From NCBI GenBank assembly GCA_016859345.1, contig CM029124.1:8058501-8122500 (forward strand): a DNA stretch of 64,000 nucleotides, written 5' to 3'. The stretch is from Istiophorus platypterus. Its lineage: Eukaryota > Chordata > Actinopteri > Istiophoriformes > Istiophoridae. A model generated the notes under the pieces. That model was not told the DNA's origin. It did no database searches and saw only the letters and a list, made by a program, of their open reading frames with translations. The translations under genes and the position numbers were made by a program. Positions 1 through 13,089 of this stretch are shown piece after piece (position 1 is the first letter of the stretch; every line of letters begins with the position of its first letter).

Positions 1-281
1 AAGTGAAACATACACGCAAACACATCGATAAAACTGGATATTGGGCAATGGAAGTGGGACGTCGCCGCAGTCATATTGCGGCATTTCACGCATCTGTTTA
101 AATGTGGGATTGTGTGGGAAGACACATTGTCAGACGGGTATATAAAAGTAATGGGGTTTTTTTTGGGGGGGGTGCAGTTATTGGACAGATGCTCAAATAC
201 TAATGAGGATTTCTGTTTTAATTTTAATTTTTTTTATTTTCCAGCGACTAGAATCATGGTGTAAACTCAAAGATGGTTTAT

Positions 282-312
<31 letters not shown>

Positions 313-380
313 GGGAGGGCTTGAGGAAGGCCAGGTGATGCGTTTGCCCTGTGGTTTACTTCCTATTGCTCACCCCAGCA
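1..380. other. Non-coding flank with TG microsatellite
   Basis: No gene is recognisable here. The stretch is of mixed composition with T-rich runs, and a pure TG dinucleotide tract occupies 282-309. The only open frame (76-264, plus) is short, T-run driven and matches nothing I know. Confidence 0.6.
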
Positions 381-382
381 GA

Positions 383-560
383 TATAAATCACCTCCCAGG
401 GCCCTTCGTGCACGGAGGGGCTCGGCTTTTGAAAGCGGAGAGAGAAGGAGCGACGCGGCTGCCGCCGCTGCGCTTCTGGCCGCGGCGGCGTTTCCAGCGC
501 AGTTGCTCCTATACGTCCTCACGCACACTGGTCCGCTACGGATCCGATTACCAGCTCGAG
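383..560 (+). promoter_or_regulatory. Candidate TATA promoter and CpG-rich cluster
   Basis: A TATAAAT box at 383-389 is followed within 30 bases by an abruptly GC- and CpG-rich stretch (about 410-560, with runs such as GCCGCCGCTGCGC), unlike the AT-rich flanks. This is the arrangement of a TATA-type core promoter with a GC-rich first exon on the plus strand. A polyadenylation hexamer lies about 600 bases downstream at 977-982, so a short transcription unit is conceivable. The gene it would serve is unknown. Overlapping open frames on both strands here are alanine/arginine-rich and look compositional. Confidence 0.3.
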
Positions 561-976
561 TGAAGCCTCGCTTGTCATCCACAACCTTATTTATACAGCG
601 TGGTTTGCAAAATGATCTCGGCCTGGAACGTAAACAGAGAGACGGGATGCAAGCTTTTAAAACACGGCCTCTCTTTGACCCTCGGGCGAAGGCCACATTT
701 ACTACGTGATTCCCCCGAAGAGATTTCTTTCTCCTTTTCTTAAGAAAGCGTTATAAGATTATCTGACCACTTCCTTCTTTCTTTTTTTTTTTAATCGTTG
801 CACCACTCATTTCCCCATTACCACAACAATCACGGGAATTTCCCAGAATGTGATCCAGTCATCCACCTGCTGTCTCTCTCTCCATCCTCAGACTCCACCA
901 GTGGACACGAGGAGAAGATCCAGCTCCTGCATCTGTATCGACCTGATATGAAGGTGTTGCGTTTTGATTGATTCTC

Positions 977-982
977 AATAAA
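977..982 (+). terminator. Candidate polyadenylation signal AATAAA
   Basis: A canonical AATAAA hexamer on the plus strand, followed by T/G-rich sequence. It could close the candidate short transcript starting near 413. AATAAA is frequent by chance in AT-rich DNA, so this is weak on its own. Confidence 0.25.
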
Positions 983-2287
983 CGTCGATATTGATCTCGC
1001 TTGCTTTTTATCCCTTGAATCGCAAGGCTGAAACTCAAGGCTTCACTATTGTATCACCAGTGACCCAGTGGCGTTTTAATGGGATTTTCGTCCGAGGCAC
1101 TGTCTGTGCTCTCTGCTCAACCCCTTGTCTGTTCCACACAAAATTATACTTATACTGCTGATCACTCGAAGCCACGAAAGTTTCACTGGCAACTTATTAT
1201 GGTTCTTTTCTTTACTTTATCTGTTAATGGCAACCAAAGCATATCTTTTTCTTTAGTGGTTGCGTTTAGGCACCCACAGCAGTGATGGAGAGGCTGGTCT
1301 GGTGCAGAGAAATTCAACAGTAACCTGAAGCACCAGGCAGGAAGTGTTTTTGAACAGGAGGCTCATTGACAGACGCTTCCCCCTTTGCCCCCTTCGCCGC
1401 AGCAGGGACTGGCATCGACGGCCATGTCCCACTTCTGTTGCATCTGTCCTCCGACTCTGATGCAGAACGAGGCTCTGGACTTTATGACGCGTAAAAATCC
1501 AAAGAAATCAGCTGCTATTTGTCGGAAATTCGGATGAGTCAGAGAACCCCCCCCCCTCACCCCTGTCAACCCCCCCCCCCAGCCCGTCTCTCTCTCTCCT
1601 CTCTCTCTCTCTCTCTTTGTGCCAACCAAACGAAAGCGGACTGTTGAGGTGAGTTTTGCTGCAGACGTTTGCGCATGAGCGTTTTGCCCCCCCCCATCCC
1701 CCCACGACCCGACGTGTGAGGGCATCGCAGGTTGGTTTGCATGAGGGTAAGTTGTTGTTTTGTTGTTTGGTTTTGTTTTTCCATCACGTCGAAAGCAGAG
1801 TGAACGGCTGCTGACACACTTCCTGCCAAAAATACCGAGCCGTGACAAGCCGGGAGGGGAGGTACTAGGGAAGGGGGGGGGGCGTGTGGGCTCGGGCTTA
1901 AGGGGTTATACGGGATGCTCACAAAGTGCACGTAGTTATTTTCTCCGCTGAGCAGCCTGGACAATGCCGATGTTTAGTTTGGAGAGACGGGGACAAGGTC
2001 AAATGGTCAAAGTCGCAGCGCGCTGCCCGGACGTGGCTGGTCCATCACGTCCGCAGCTGGAGCGCTGTCAGCTGATGTGTAACCCGGAGCATCCTCTCTG
2101 ATTTTGATTAAACTGTTTGGCCCCAGTACCCGACGTGTGGTGCCTGACGGCTTCGGTGCGTGTGTGCGCGCTCTGCTCCCTCGGTGCGCTATACTTGGAT
2201 TATCTGCCTCTGTCAGTAATCCGCTGTTGTTGTGATAGCTGCGGAGGAAGTTGAAAGCAGACACCCCCCCCACACTACCAACCCCCA

Positions 2288-2320
2288 CTCCTCCTCCTCC
2301 TCCTCCTCCTCCTCCTCCTC
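2288..2320. repeat. CTC trinucleotide microsatellite
   Basis: An uninterrupted CTC/GAG run. Read on the minus strand it encodes a run of glutamates and so creates a long open frame; that frame has no recognisable protein context. Confidence 0.85.
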
Positions 2321-3861
2321 ATCCTCGCCTTTGGACTCCAGAGGCTCCAGAGACTTGTGCTCGGTCCGAGCTGAGGCCATCGCAGCGGGCAACAGTGTGA
2401 GAATATAGATCCCCCTCACACACACGGCGCGGCAGGGGGGGGGGCGCATGAAAGAGCTCCGAGAATGGACCCCACTGAGCTAAAAACCACTACTGTACCA
2501 TATAAACACACACACACGCACACACACGCACACATAGGCACTATTCCAAACGTGTGCTTGATGGCTTTTGAAGCTCCCTGCTCCTCGGCGGCCCCCTGGT
2601 GCCTTGAGAAGAGCCGCTTTTCTCCAAGCGATGGGCCTCACCCCTGTTTTGTCAGGGAAACTTTAGGATTTGCAGCTTTTTCTTTATCTTATGTCATTAA
2701 CCCTGATGATGTCGCTATGACATCTTGGGGGGGGGGGGGTATTTTTCTCAGACTTGACAAAACTCCTCCAGATGCAACAAGACGTTACACAGCAAACTGG
2801 CCTGGATGTGCAAAATCAGCAGTACCCCCCCCCACTCCCTTTGGTCATCTACTCAGAAAAATTAAAAAAAAAGAGATAGATTAATCGATTAAATGGGAGC
2901 TGACAGATCTAGAGAAGGAAGAGGTCCTACAGCTGGGGTCAGGGGCAAGAGGTCAGAGGTGTCACGCTGAACCTCCTTCAAATCAGCCCCCAACGCTGCC
3001 TCAGTCTCAACCCGGTTGAACTGCACCCCCCCCCCTTTTTGTGTCCCTCTCAAACACTTGATCTCCTACTGGGACCTTGTGTCCCGAGACTACCAGGCGA
3101 CTATAATTAGAAAATTCTATCCAAATAAAACCAGACACCAGCGGCAGCATGCAGCAAGGTAATATGAAGCGGCGGAACGAAACCAGGTGACCAGGGCTGG
3201 CTCATCCGAACCCCGTCCCAGTGCGTAAAGACCAGACGCCCTCTGGCGTGCAAGGTCGTCAGCAAGGGCAGGGCGAAAACAGGACAGAGGAGAAGAGCAG
3301 GCTATATGTTAATGGGCCGCACCCATCGGCCTCGGACCGTTTCTGATTCTCTTATTGTTTAGTCCAAAAAATGTCAAAATAGAAAAAAAAACCCCAAAGC
3401 AAAACCTTCACAGTTTCCCCCGAGGATGAATCCTTAGGATTTTATTTTTCAGTTATCCAGTAAAACATCTTAGTATCTACTAGATATGACACAATATTTG
3501 TGATGTACATTCATGATTCACTTTGTTCTCAGTGCTAATATTTTCTGTCTGTTAATTTAACCTGTGCCTATGGATCCGACCCCCCAGATGTTTAGTTTGT
3601 TTTCAGGATGTCGTTTTATCACACATAAACTTACCTGAGACCCAAATGATGGAGGGAATGAAGGAGGCAGGGATGGTTGAATCGAATAATGATGTAAAAA
3701 AAAAAGAAAAGTTATAATACTTTGAGCATATTTTTTCAGAAAATAAATCTTGCTATAGAACAGTTTAGTTTAAACACACTGGAATGTGGTCTCATTAACT
3801 TTCTATAGGTAAATAAGCTTAGGTTTGTTTTTACATCTGGAATAATGCATCTTATAGACAC

Positions 3862-3863
<2 letters not shown>

Positions 3864-3894
<31 letters not shown>
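3864..3894. repeat. CA dinucleotide microsatellite
   Basis: Pure CA repeat of about 15 units, followed by a short ATATAT stretch. Confidence 0.9.
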
Positions 3895-3896
<2 letters not shown>

Positions 3897-6544
3897 TACA
3901 CGTATATATATGAATGTGTTGAGTTTAGAGGAGGGGAACTGGGGTCAATCTGGCTTTTATCACCAAATGTTTGCACTGATTTATTTCACACATCAAACCT
4001 CTGACCCCGATACACTATATTTCACAATTAAAGAATGTGGTATACTGTAAAGACCGAAAGGGTGAGAAAGCCTCTTCATGAGGGGATGAGATTTTATACA
4101 GTTTCAGGCATGTTTCAGGGAAACTCCCAGGAATAATCAGAAACATGTGTTTATCAGATTAAACCTCCAAATAAAAATGGGAACATCATCATTTTTGTGG
4201 CTTTATGTTGGTTGCCGTTTGCATGCTGTCCATAAGGATGAACCTCCTACACAGAATGAAGTGGAGGGCTTTCAAAACATGCAACGTAAATAAAGTATTC
4301 AGAAAATAATCTGAATCAACTGCACTTTGGAATGTCCACAGATAATGGAGAGGTGTCTCATTTTCTTGTAGGAGGGACGGAACAATGGTACTGTGTATCT
4401 GTTGAGTCTCTGGGAATACGGTGGCCTTGGGCCAATGCCATTTGATTCTGACACACCCATGTTGAGAGTTTGCAAAGTTGACAGACAAACACGATATCGG
4501 ATTCTGCCAATTTTTTCCTCGGCATTGTTTTATCAGGCTTAACGCCACTTCGGTTCAGAGCTTGTCTTGTTTGCTGTCATTGGTTGTGCTGCAGAGATAT
4601 TTCTGTATGTTTAGCTTTACTGGCCTGCGGTGCACCAGAGGAGTTCACTGCTGAGAACAATGGAATCGAGGTCAAGGTTTAAGAGTCGGCGAAGTATATA
4701 ATTGCAGTTTTTTCTGACCAATGTTACACTTGTTGACAGGGGTTTGTGGTGATGCCGTAAAATTGCTGACAGCTCAGAAGAATGACAGTATTTTATGCCA
4801 GGTCCTCGGCCCTTCAGACTACGTGCTGCTGACCAAGCCTTGGCAGGAGTGGTTTTCCGAAAAAGCAAACATTTGTCAGATCCGCTTTCGATATTGAGAT
4901 GTATTTGGGAAGTTTGTGTTGTGTGAGAAAGGGGCTAAGACCACACACGGAGACGGAGCCTAGGGCTGAAAAGGATTGGAGTCTTTTCAGGGTGATTTGG
5001 ATGCCGTTACGGTTATTCCTGTATTCATAAAAACCAAACAAATTCACTGAGTTGTGATAAGCTGCTTGCACGGACGGGTTTGTTTTTTGTTTTTGTTTTT
5101 TTTGTTGTTTTTTTAGAGGACAGATTCAAAAGTTGAGATCTGCATGAGTCTGAAACAGAGAGAGAGAGAGCAACACTGCGAAGACCATCGACCATTTTCT
5201 AAAAAAGTTTTATTTATTCAGTCATAGTTGGAGGAACAGTACATGTGTGTTTGTCCTGCTCTCTTATTCACATTTGCACAGCTGCAGGAATAATGCTTCT
5301 ATCCTCCTTGTCAGATAAGGAGCCTTGCTGACCTAGCTACTGTATATCCAAGAGAGGCCATATATTACGTTTGAGTCATCACACTCATTTTGGACACATT
5401 TTTAATGGAACATAAATTCACAAGCAGACATTCATACCCTCTTTTTTTTAAGGATTTCTGGTTTTGTTGATGCTTATATCAACCTGGTTCATCTGCTTTA
5501 CTTTCATGGCAACCACAGCTTAACTTCAGGCTATAGTCAGCGAACTCTGTAATTCCTGCCTGCTCCTGTGCACTGACAAGTTCAAACATCATCTATTATA
5601 ACAGTGCATCAGGAAGCAGACCTTGTTTAAGACCTACAACTCTGAAACCACAAGAGCCCCGATGGTCTCTGCCACACTCCGCCTAAATTTTTATTGATAT
5701 ATAATCTGTCTACAGTCAACAATTTTCTTTAGTCTTGGTTTCAAACCGTCAGGATATGTTTTATGTTGTGTCGTTCAGTGTTGGTCTAGTTTGGTATGGT
5801 TTTACATATTTAACGTATCTTATATTTATTTACTATGAGAACAACTGATCCCCATGTCTTTCAAATGCCAAAGTCCAAGTTTGTAACAAAGGACTTCTGT
5901 TAAAAAAAAAAAAAAACTGGGCTAAGTCATATTGTCTGTGATGGTCAAACTGATCTTGATGTTTAAAATCAGTGGAATACTCCTTTAAGGCCTTACAAAC
6001 ATAATGCATTAATGTCCCTCCCCATAAAACATCTGCAAAGCCTGTTTTTAAATGTATTGTTAAATCAGCTAGTGGTCATCTCTCGTCTTTTATTCCTGCA
6101 GTTCTACCTTTTTCTGTGTATTGCAAGTACTAACCTTTAATACAATGCATGTTACCACCCTCCGCAGTCCGATGTTATCTTTTTAGAGAGCTTCTGTTCC
6201 ATTGAAAGCAATATGTTTGCTCCACAGCACCACCGGTGTTCAAAAATCTCCCCAGTGCCACTTTAATCCAAAGTGACAGACCTCACTCGCAGAAGTGTCT
6301 TATCTGTACTTATCAGTTAATTGACAAAAATAGGATTAAAAGACATTCCATTGCCTAAAGCCAGAATTTTTTAGTGCTCTGTTTATTGTTATCTGTAAAT
6401 ACCAACCACTGTCGGGATTCCATGTGTAAACTGAGGTTTCACCTTTCATTGTGTTGCATAATGACCCCGTAGCCATGCAGGGACGCAGTGCACAACTAAA
6501 AACAGCCCTCCAACAGCAACAGAGCCATGACTGAGATGCAGTCA

Positions 6545-7563
6545 TCTGACCTGAAGTCGACTCGAGAGCTTTTTCTGTGTAAGGAATTTTCTATCAAAGT
6601 GAAATGTCTGTAGAAGTAACATTATAATGTGACTATTGGGTGTCGATGGTAGAAAGGTGGGACTGATGCGCCTCTGCACCTTATTTTCGGCCTGTGGCGT
6701 GTTTCACATGCAGTTGTTGACATGTGTGTGGCAGATGCACCTCGCTCAATCATATGCGTGTCACACAACCATGTCCAAAGCCACTTGCAGCAGACGGACC
6801 TGGTGACAGCCTCTGAAATGACTTTACCTCGGTTTAAAAACCACACAAGCGACCAAACAAACAAAAAAACAACCAGAAAACTTTAGGAACAGAATAATGA
6901 ATGTGTTACTGTCTTTCAGAGCTGTTTCACAGCGAATTTGTGGAAGAGAAAGAGTAGGGAGGCCCTGCACGGCCTTACACATCTACCACTTATATCATTA
7001 TTATTATTATTTGGACATGGTGTCTTAATGTAATCTCTGACTCTGCTCACATCCAGGCACAGCTTTAAACATTCTGAATAAGTGAAAACACCTGTGTGTG
7101 GGTGTGCAGGGCCTTTAAAGTTATGATAAGACTCCTGTAAAATGGTTGGAAATATGATCTAAACACGAGCTAACACAAGTCTGTTTCAATAAAAGAGAGA
7201 GTACAAAAAACTGATTTTTTTACAAGACCTCTCTGTATAAATGTGTGTTAGGTATAATATTTCAATTTCAGTTTGAATTTATAGTTTTATTTATTCAGTG
7301 CCAGATCATATCAGAGGTTATGTCAGGCACTTTTAATACAGAGCAGTTCAAGACTCTTTAAGGTTTTATTTACAGAGACTTGACCTTGATGCACTGCTGT
7401 TGTACTCTTTAACTATTTTTGGATGTATGCTCAGGTAATGAGATGTGTCTTGAAATGCCTAACTCCACCCTAATATAACAGAGATGAATGGAATTTTATT
7501 TGTGGGCCTCACGTCATCAGCAAGGTGTTTCCATAAACAATACCCCCCACACACACACACACC
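6545..7563. repeat. Tandem duplication of about 1.02 kb, copy 1
   Basis: This segment is repeated almost exactly in direct orientation at 7,564-8,585. It starts at TCTGACCTGAAGTCG and ends in a CA microsatellite. Differences from copy 2 are few: single substitutions (for example an A/G in the TGTCAGGC/TGTCGGGC stretch), one-base indels near 6,645-6,680, a six-base indel in the GTACAAAAAACTG stretch near 7,205, and microsatellite length. No coding content is recognised; the 80-residue minus-strand frame inside it is also present, shifted, in copy 2 and looks non-coding. Confidence 0.95.
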
Positions 7564-8585
7564 TCTGACCTGAAGTCGACTCGAGAGCTTTTTCTGTGTA
7601 AGGAATTTTCTATCAAAGTGAAATATCTGTAGAAGTAACATTATAATGTGACTATTGGGTGTCGCATGGTAGAAAGGTGGGACTGATGCGCTCTGCGACC
7701 CTTATTTTCGGCCTGTGGCGTGTTTCACATGCAGTTGTTGACATGTGTGTGGCAGATGCACCTCGCTCAATCATATGCGTGTCACACAACCATGTCCAAA
7801 GCCACTTGCAGCAGAGGGACCTGGTGACAGCCTCTGAAATGACTTTACCTCGGTTTAAAAACCACACAAGCGACCAAACAAACAAAAAAACAACCAGAAA
7901 ACTTTAGGAACAGAATAATGAATGTGTTACTGTCTTTCAGAGCTGTTTCACAGCGAATTTGTGGAAGAGAAAGAGTAGGGAGGCCCTGCACGGCCTTACA
8001 CATCTACCACTTATATCATTATTATTATTATTTGGACATGGTGTCTTAATGTAATCTCTGACTCTGCTCACATCCAGGCACAGCTTTAAACATTCTGAAT
8101 AAGTGAAAACACCTGTGTGTGGGTGTGCAGGGCCTTTAAAGTTATGATAAGACTCCTGTAAAATGGTTGGAAATATGATCTAAACACGAGCTAACACAAG
8201 TCTGTTTCAATAAAAGAGAGAGTACTGATTTTTTTACAAGACCTCTCTGTATAAATGTGTGTTAGGTATAATATTTCAATTTCAGTTTGAATTTATAGTT
8301 TTATTTATTCAGTGCCAGATCATATCAGAGGTTATGTCGGGCACTTTTAATACAGAGCAGTTCAAGACTCTTTAAGGTTTTATTTACAGAGACTTGACCT
8401 TGATGCACTGCTGTTGTACTCTTTAACTATTTTTGGATGTATGCTCAGGTAATGAGATGTGTCTTGAAATGCCTAACTCCACCCTAATATAACAGAGATG
8501 AATGGAATTTTATTTGTGGGCCTCACGTCATCAGCAAGGTGTTTCCATAAACAATACCCCCCCCCCCACACACACACACACACAC
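7564..8585. repeat. Tandem duplication of about 1.02 kb, copy 2
   Basis: Direct, adjacent second copy of 6,545-7,563, differing by only a handful of substitutions and small indels. It ends in a longer C-run and CA tract, immediately followed by TCTGG at 8,586. The TCTG at the start of each copy and just after copy 2 is a four-base microhomology that would explain the breakpoint. A false duplication made during assembly (two haplotypes placed in tandem) is an alternative. Confidence 0.95.
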
Positions 8586-11500
8586 TCTGGATAATCCATA
8601 GAACACATTGTCAATGGAACTGCAGACTAATTGAACCCTAATGAGGCTGCCAAGCATTCAAGGTCAAAAACCCTTTGATGGTGATTTACTGTATTTTAAT
8701 GTAGAAAAATACTCAACTCTGGCAGTTTGCCTCTACATCTTGTCCTCCTTGTTAAACATCAATATATTAATCACAAAATTATTATTATTATTATTATTAT
8801 TTTCTTGATGTTCTCTTCAATAATACAACATAGTATAATAATAGCCTTGGGCATGTCTTTTTTGTAGATCTGATGGCTTCAGCAGATGGTCTCTAGGTTC
8901 CAGAGAGTCAAGCAAACAAACAAACAGGCAAAAATTTGAGGTTCAATGGGCTGGTATCAGTGAAACTGGAAAAAGCAGCTGGTGCTGTCTCACGCAGCAA
9001 TAGAGAGAACAATTGGTTAATGGATTTCAAATGGTCACACCCGATGCAAATGAAGATTACCCCACCGCAGAAAACATGTTAATGGCAGCATTCCAAATTC
9101 TTTAAAAACAAAGAAAGAGAAAGGGCTTGCCCTCTGTTACCTTTGTTAAAGTATTATCTATATGAGGATGGACGGACAGGATGACTTACAGCCTTTGATA
9201 AGATAAGTGGATGGGCCAGGATTAGAGCTGATAAGGGCGACCTTTTAACAGGACTGAGAGGGAGACATCACCGGGGAGAAGAGTAGATCTATAGATGGTT
9301 GTCAGGTGACGGCAAAGTCTACACAGGAGCAGAAGTATTCTAACAGCTGGGACTGTCAGCAGGGAATTCAGATGTCCTGAAATTGATTTAACAGGGGATG
9401 CTATGCATGTGGGAACACAAGGTACATTTGCAGAGAAAACATATCTGATTGCATGGAAACATACCCATGTTCGAGTAAACATGTGTGCACTGAGACACAC
9501 ACAGGCACGCGCGCATGCTTAAGCTGTACGGTAAATCTGACATATCATGTATGACTGTATCGTCCACTGCGATGCCATCCAGATCATCATGGACGTGCTA
9601 AACATCGGAAACTTAGATCTATTCAATACAAAAAAATCAACTAACACTCGAATTAATCCATGAAATATTAACGAAATGATATAAGTCCATAGGATCTATT
9701 TGTGTTCCGCTAACACAAGCATATGGAGGGAAAAGGGACTGACGGGGCCTAAAGGGGGGGGGTGCATTCGTAACTTCACCAGAGTATCTAATTAGAGGTT
9801 CCAGTCTGCGCAGTGAACCGGATGTGGTGGTTCAAAGTAAGGAAAAAAGATTAAGTGAGACCCTAACTTCTTCATTAATGATGAAATACACCTGTTGTGA
9901 CATCACTGATCCGAGCGAGGCCAGAGAGTCAAAGCCCCCCCAAGTAAGTGTGGGTTTAACGCCAGCTCTCTCTGGATTCGACCCCCCCGTCATCGGGACA
10001 GCGCCGCAACCATACGCATAATTCAAACATTAACAGCACAGACATGAGAGGAATGCGCCTTCACGCGGTCCTCCTCGTCATATGCAGAACAGAACGTTGT
10101 ATAATCTGGAAATTTTATGGGTATCCATTGGAGGCAGATCAAGAACTCGCTGCTGGTCAGAAATGATTTACGCGAACTCATGCCTCATCCCATGGTCTGT
10201 TTGGCATCATCTCATTAATGCCATATGAATGATCATACTTGTTTGTCCTTACTGAAACAAATAATGAGGATTGGATTGATGGAAAAAAACAAAAACAGGA
10301 CAAGCCTAAAATACGTGGTGGGATGCATGTGAAATTCTTGGAGCCATAAACATTTCAGTTACACGCTACTAAATCTAAAATACACTTGGCGAGGTTTATT
10401 CATTTTTTAGGTCAGTTTACAGCTGAAATGTAAGCCTGTGTCTACATCTGCCACATACCAAATTACTGATAAACGAGAGCGGAGAGAGATCAACAAATAA
10501 AAGTCAGATGTTGTTTTTAGGGCTTTGGGTGAAGAATGCCAGCAGCCGACCACCAAATGTCGATGGTGAGGTTGCTGGACTCACCCTAAAGAGGTGAATC
10601 CCATAATGGACTGTCTCAAGTGTCACCCTTGTCCCTAAATGCAACCACTGGATTGACAGGAATTCACTGTCTGTGCAGCGGCAGGTTTGCGGATCAGCCG
10701 ACGTGCTAGAGATTTCATAGGAGTTCGTGACCCCTTCTGACAACTCCCACTCCGTTGGGAATTTCGAAGGGGGCTCCGAATGTGAAGATGGGGAGGCGTT
10801 TCACTCTCGCGGGCCTCCTCGGGGAGTTGAGGAGATTTTTTTTCTTTTTCTTCGTTTGCCTGTCTTCTTCGCTTCAGTCCAAACCTTAATCCTCCAAAAC
10901 GGAGTCAGGTCTTGAAATTCTTAATCCCGAGTGGGATTTACTTCACTCATTCTGTCTCTCCCGAGCCGTTCAGGGGTTGAAGAGGCCATCCACTGAAATT
11001 CCTTTTTCTACCGTTGTCCTCTTAAATCTCGGTATGTGGTCTGAAAGCCACTTCCAGCCCATTCATGTCATGCCCTCGACCTCTCCCCGAGCTCGCCTCT
11101 CATGCCACAGACTTCACAGGATATTCTCGAATTAGACATGTATGATGTTTATTTGCTTGTGAACCTGTGTTCTATAAATGGCAGGGGGGGGGGCGCTGTC
11201 TGGTGAGCAGGAAGTGAAGATTTGATGACATAAGATTTTTGTCTGACAATAGAAATGCCTACAACCGTGCAACAAAAAGGAGGCCGCTGGAAAGGAACGG
11301 TTCCTCCAGGTTCCGCCTCACAGTGTGTGTTGCGTGCTACTGTGGGAAAGCATGGGTTTGATGGAAGGTTGGTTTGGCTTTTGCAGGCCTCACGCGACCC
11401 CACTGAGCGGCAAAGACCTCGGTCCCACAGGCACCTGTTGAGCTACAGTTGCGACCACAGTTCACGTTCGCTTGGCCTTTTATCATCCGCAGGCTTCTTT

Positions 11501-12080
11501 CTTGCATTTCCGCTCCCATTTCTGCTCGGATTTTCATTGTTTGTCTGATGAAACCATCCTTATCTCTGCCTCACTGTTTCTCTCTTATTTTTCTCATTTT
11601 CCACCCTCTCCGTCTATGTCCTCTCCCTGGAAAAACCCAGTCAAGGCTGTGCCCTCTTCACCGACACGCTGCCGACCGACTTTCTCCTCTAGCTAAACAA
11701 AACCAGCAGAGGAGCCTGAGGCTAAACACAGAAACTCTCAGAGTAGAGAGAGAAGGGGGGGGGGCTGTAGCAGAAAGACATATTCAACTACAGGAAATAA
11801 AAGACATAGATGGAAATTGAGTGTAGCTCTGTGTCTTCAAGAGAGACACAGAAGTCCCTCAGTCCTCACTGTCTCAGTCTGTGGGCCCCAGCCTTTCCAC
11901 TTTGGGTTTGGGTTAGTGAGGAAGCAGACAGACCAACACTCCTTCACATAAGATTTCTGTCCAAAACCACAGCAGGCTTTTTTTAGCCCGTGGGGGGGGG
12001 GGCAGGGTGTGGATGACCACGAACCTACCGCGGCTGTGCGAGCAAACAGCGGGGACCAACACTTAATGGCTCCAGGCTCG
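8586..12080. other. Gene-free region
   Basis: No supported gene. It contains an ATT trinucleotide tract (8,778-8,802), short G-runs (9,753-9,762, 11,185-11,193, 11,755-11,764, 11,991-12,002) and short, unconvincing open frames of up to 123 codons in compositionally biased sequence (for example 11,449-11,820, T/C-rich). Confidence 0.6.
8778..8802. repeat. ATT trinucleotide microsatellite
   Basis: Uninterrupted ATT units in AT-rich flanking DNA. Confidence 0.85.
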
Positions 12081-12084
12081 TACA

Positions 12085-12200
12085 CAGCCTAAGCGGTAAA
12101 CAAGGCCTCGGCACGGCGGCTCGGTCGGGGCCCGCGCGTGACGGCGAAACCGAGCGCTGGTGTCAGCTCTCGCGGTCGCTCGGGAGAACAAGCTGCTCTG
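12085..12200. promoter_or_regulatory. Small CpG-rich patch
   Basis: A short block dense in CpG (CGGCACGGCGGCTCGG and similar) in otherwise average sequence. It could be a distal regulatory element or an alternative upstream promoter for slc29a1. No splice donor or coding frame anchors it. Confidence 0.25.
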
Positions 12201-12912
12201 CAAAAGCAGCGGGAGAGAGGTTGGCGATGTGTTTACTTTGTCTTATTCTTCAGACACATTAAAGGCAGGACGCCACGTTGCACAACAACATGAAGTGATT
12301 GCACATTTCCCTGAAGGAGACCATTTGTTCCATCTCATCCAATATTTGTAACAGTTTTTTTGCATTGGGAAAACCGTTGCTCTCTCCTTCAGTTTTACCA
12401 CAGTTACTTGAATACAAGCCACCCCAGGCAAACCCTGTCTTTCCTTTCTTTTGCTAGTATTTCCTCGCTGTTGACTGAATGCCGGAGGCCGTTTAAACAC
12501 AGTTAACATTCAAAAGGTTCATCAACCACATGTACCACTTGTTGTATCATGCAGAATCGGAGCGTAATTTGATCGTGCTTTTGGGGAAATATGAACAAAC
12601 ACAACACGAGCAGTCAATGAAAGTTATTTCTGGCCAATTTGATGCAAACGGCTTCGCTGAAAGAGTGGTTGTAACTCCATCTTCCTCTGCTGCTTCAAGA
12701 AGCGACTCGCCCTCTATTCTAACAAAGGCTATTTGAGTAGCCTGCAAATGTGTCTTAGATAAGAAGACTGGTTAAATAAGAGACTGGTTCTCAGAAAGAA
12801 AAGGGATCCACGAGTAGGATTTGGGAAGCAGATGTAAAATGTAAAGACCTTTCACTAAACGGAAAAGTCCCAAGAAGGCAAACAACGTTCGCAAAAGGTC
12901 AGGCTGAAGTAA

Positions 12913-12961
12913 GGGTCAAGGGTCAAGGGGCAAGGGGCAAGAGGCAAGAGGCTAGGGGCAA
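12913..12961. repeat. Seven-copy heptamer tandem repeat
   Basis: Seven consecutive seven-base units of the form G-G/A-G-T/G-C-A-A (GGGTCAA x2, GGGGCAA x2, GAGGCAA, GAGGCTA, GGGGCAA). The units grade from one variant to the next, as expected of slippage followed by substitution. Confidence 0.9.
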
Positions 12962-13089
12962 CCCCCACCTCTAAAAAAAACAGGTAAGGTTAAAAACACT
13001 AACGGGATCAAAACAGGCGGCCGAGAACAAAGCACTGGCAGGATGACGCACACGGCACAGACACAACCTGGCAGATGCCGAGTTGCCAA

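Larger units (their letters stand above)
1000..6544. other. Gene-free region with low-complexity tracts
   Basis: I see no protein-coding exon I can support. It contains C- and G-homopolymer runs (about 1,548-1,580, 1,686-1,700, 1,876-1,883, 2,727-2,738, 3,028-3,036), a TC-rich tract (1,587-1,616), a CTC trinucleotide tract (2,288-2,320), a CA tract (3,864-3,894) and A/T-rich DNA from about 3.3 kb on. A 37-codon frame (1,424-1,537, plus) and an acidic frame on the minus strand over the CTC tract (2,213-2,449) are not convincing genes. Confidence 0.6.

Noticed and set aside
335..709. 124-codon plus-strand frame and the overlapping minus-strand frame 370-696
   Set aside because: Alanine/arginine-rich in both strands, starts upstream of the TATA box, and matches no family; best explained by CpG-rich composition.
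1424..1537. 37-codon plus-strand frame starting MSHFCCIC
   Set aside because: An acceptor-like CGCCGCAG precedes it, but it is short, has no known homolog and no partner exon.
1363..2449. Minus-strand frames, including a glutamate-rich one over the CTC tract
   Set aside because: Driven by TC, C-run and CTC microsatellites; no splice-linked continuation or recognisable domain.
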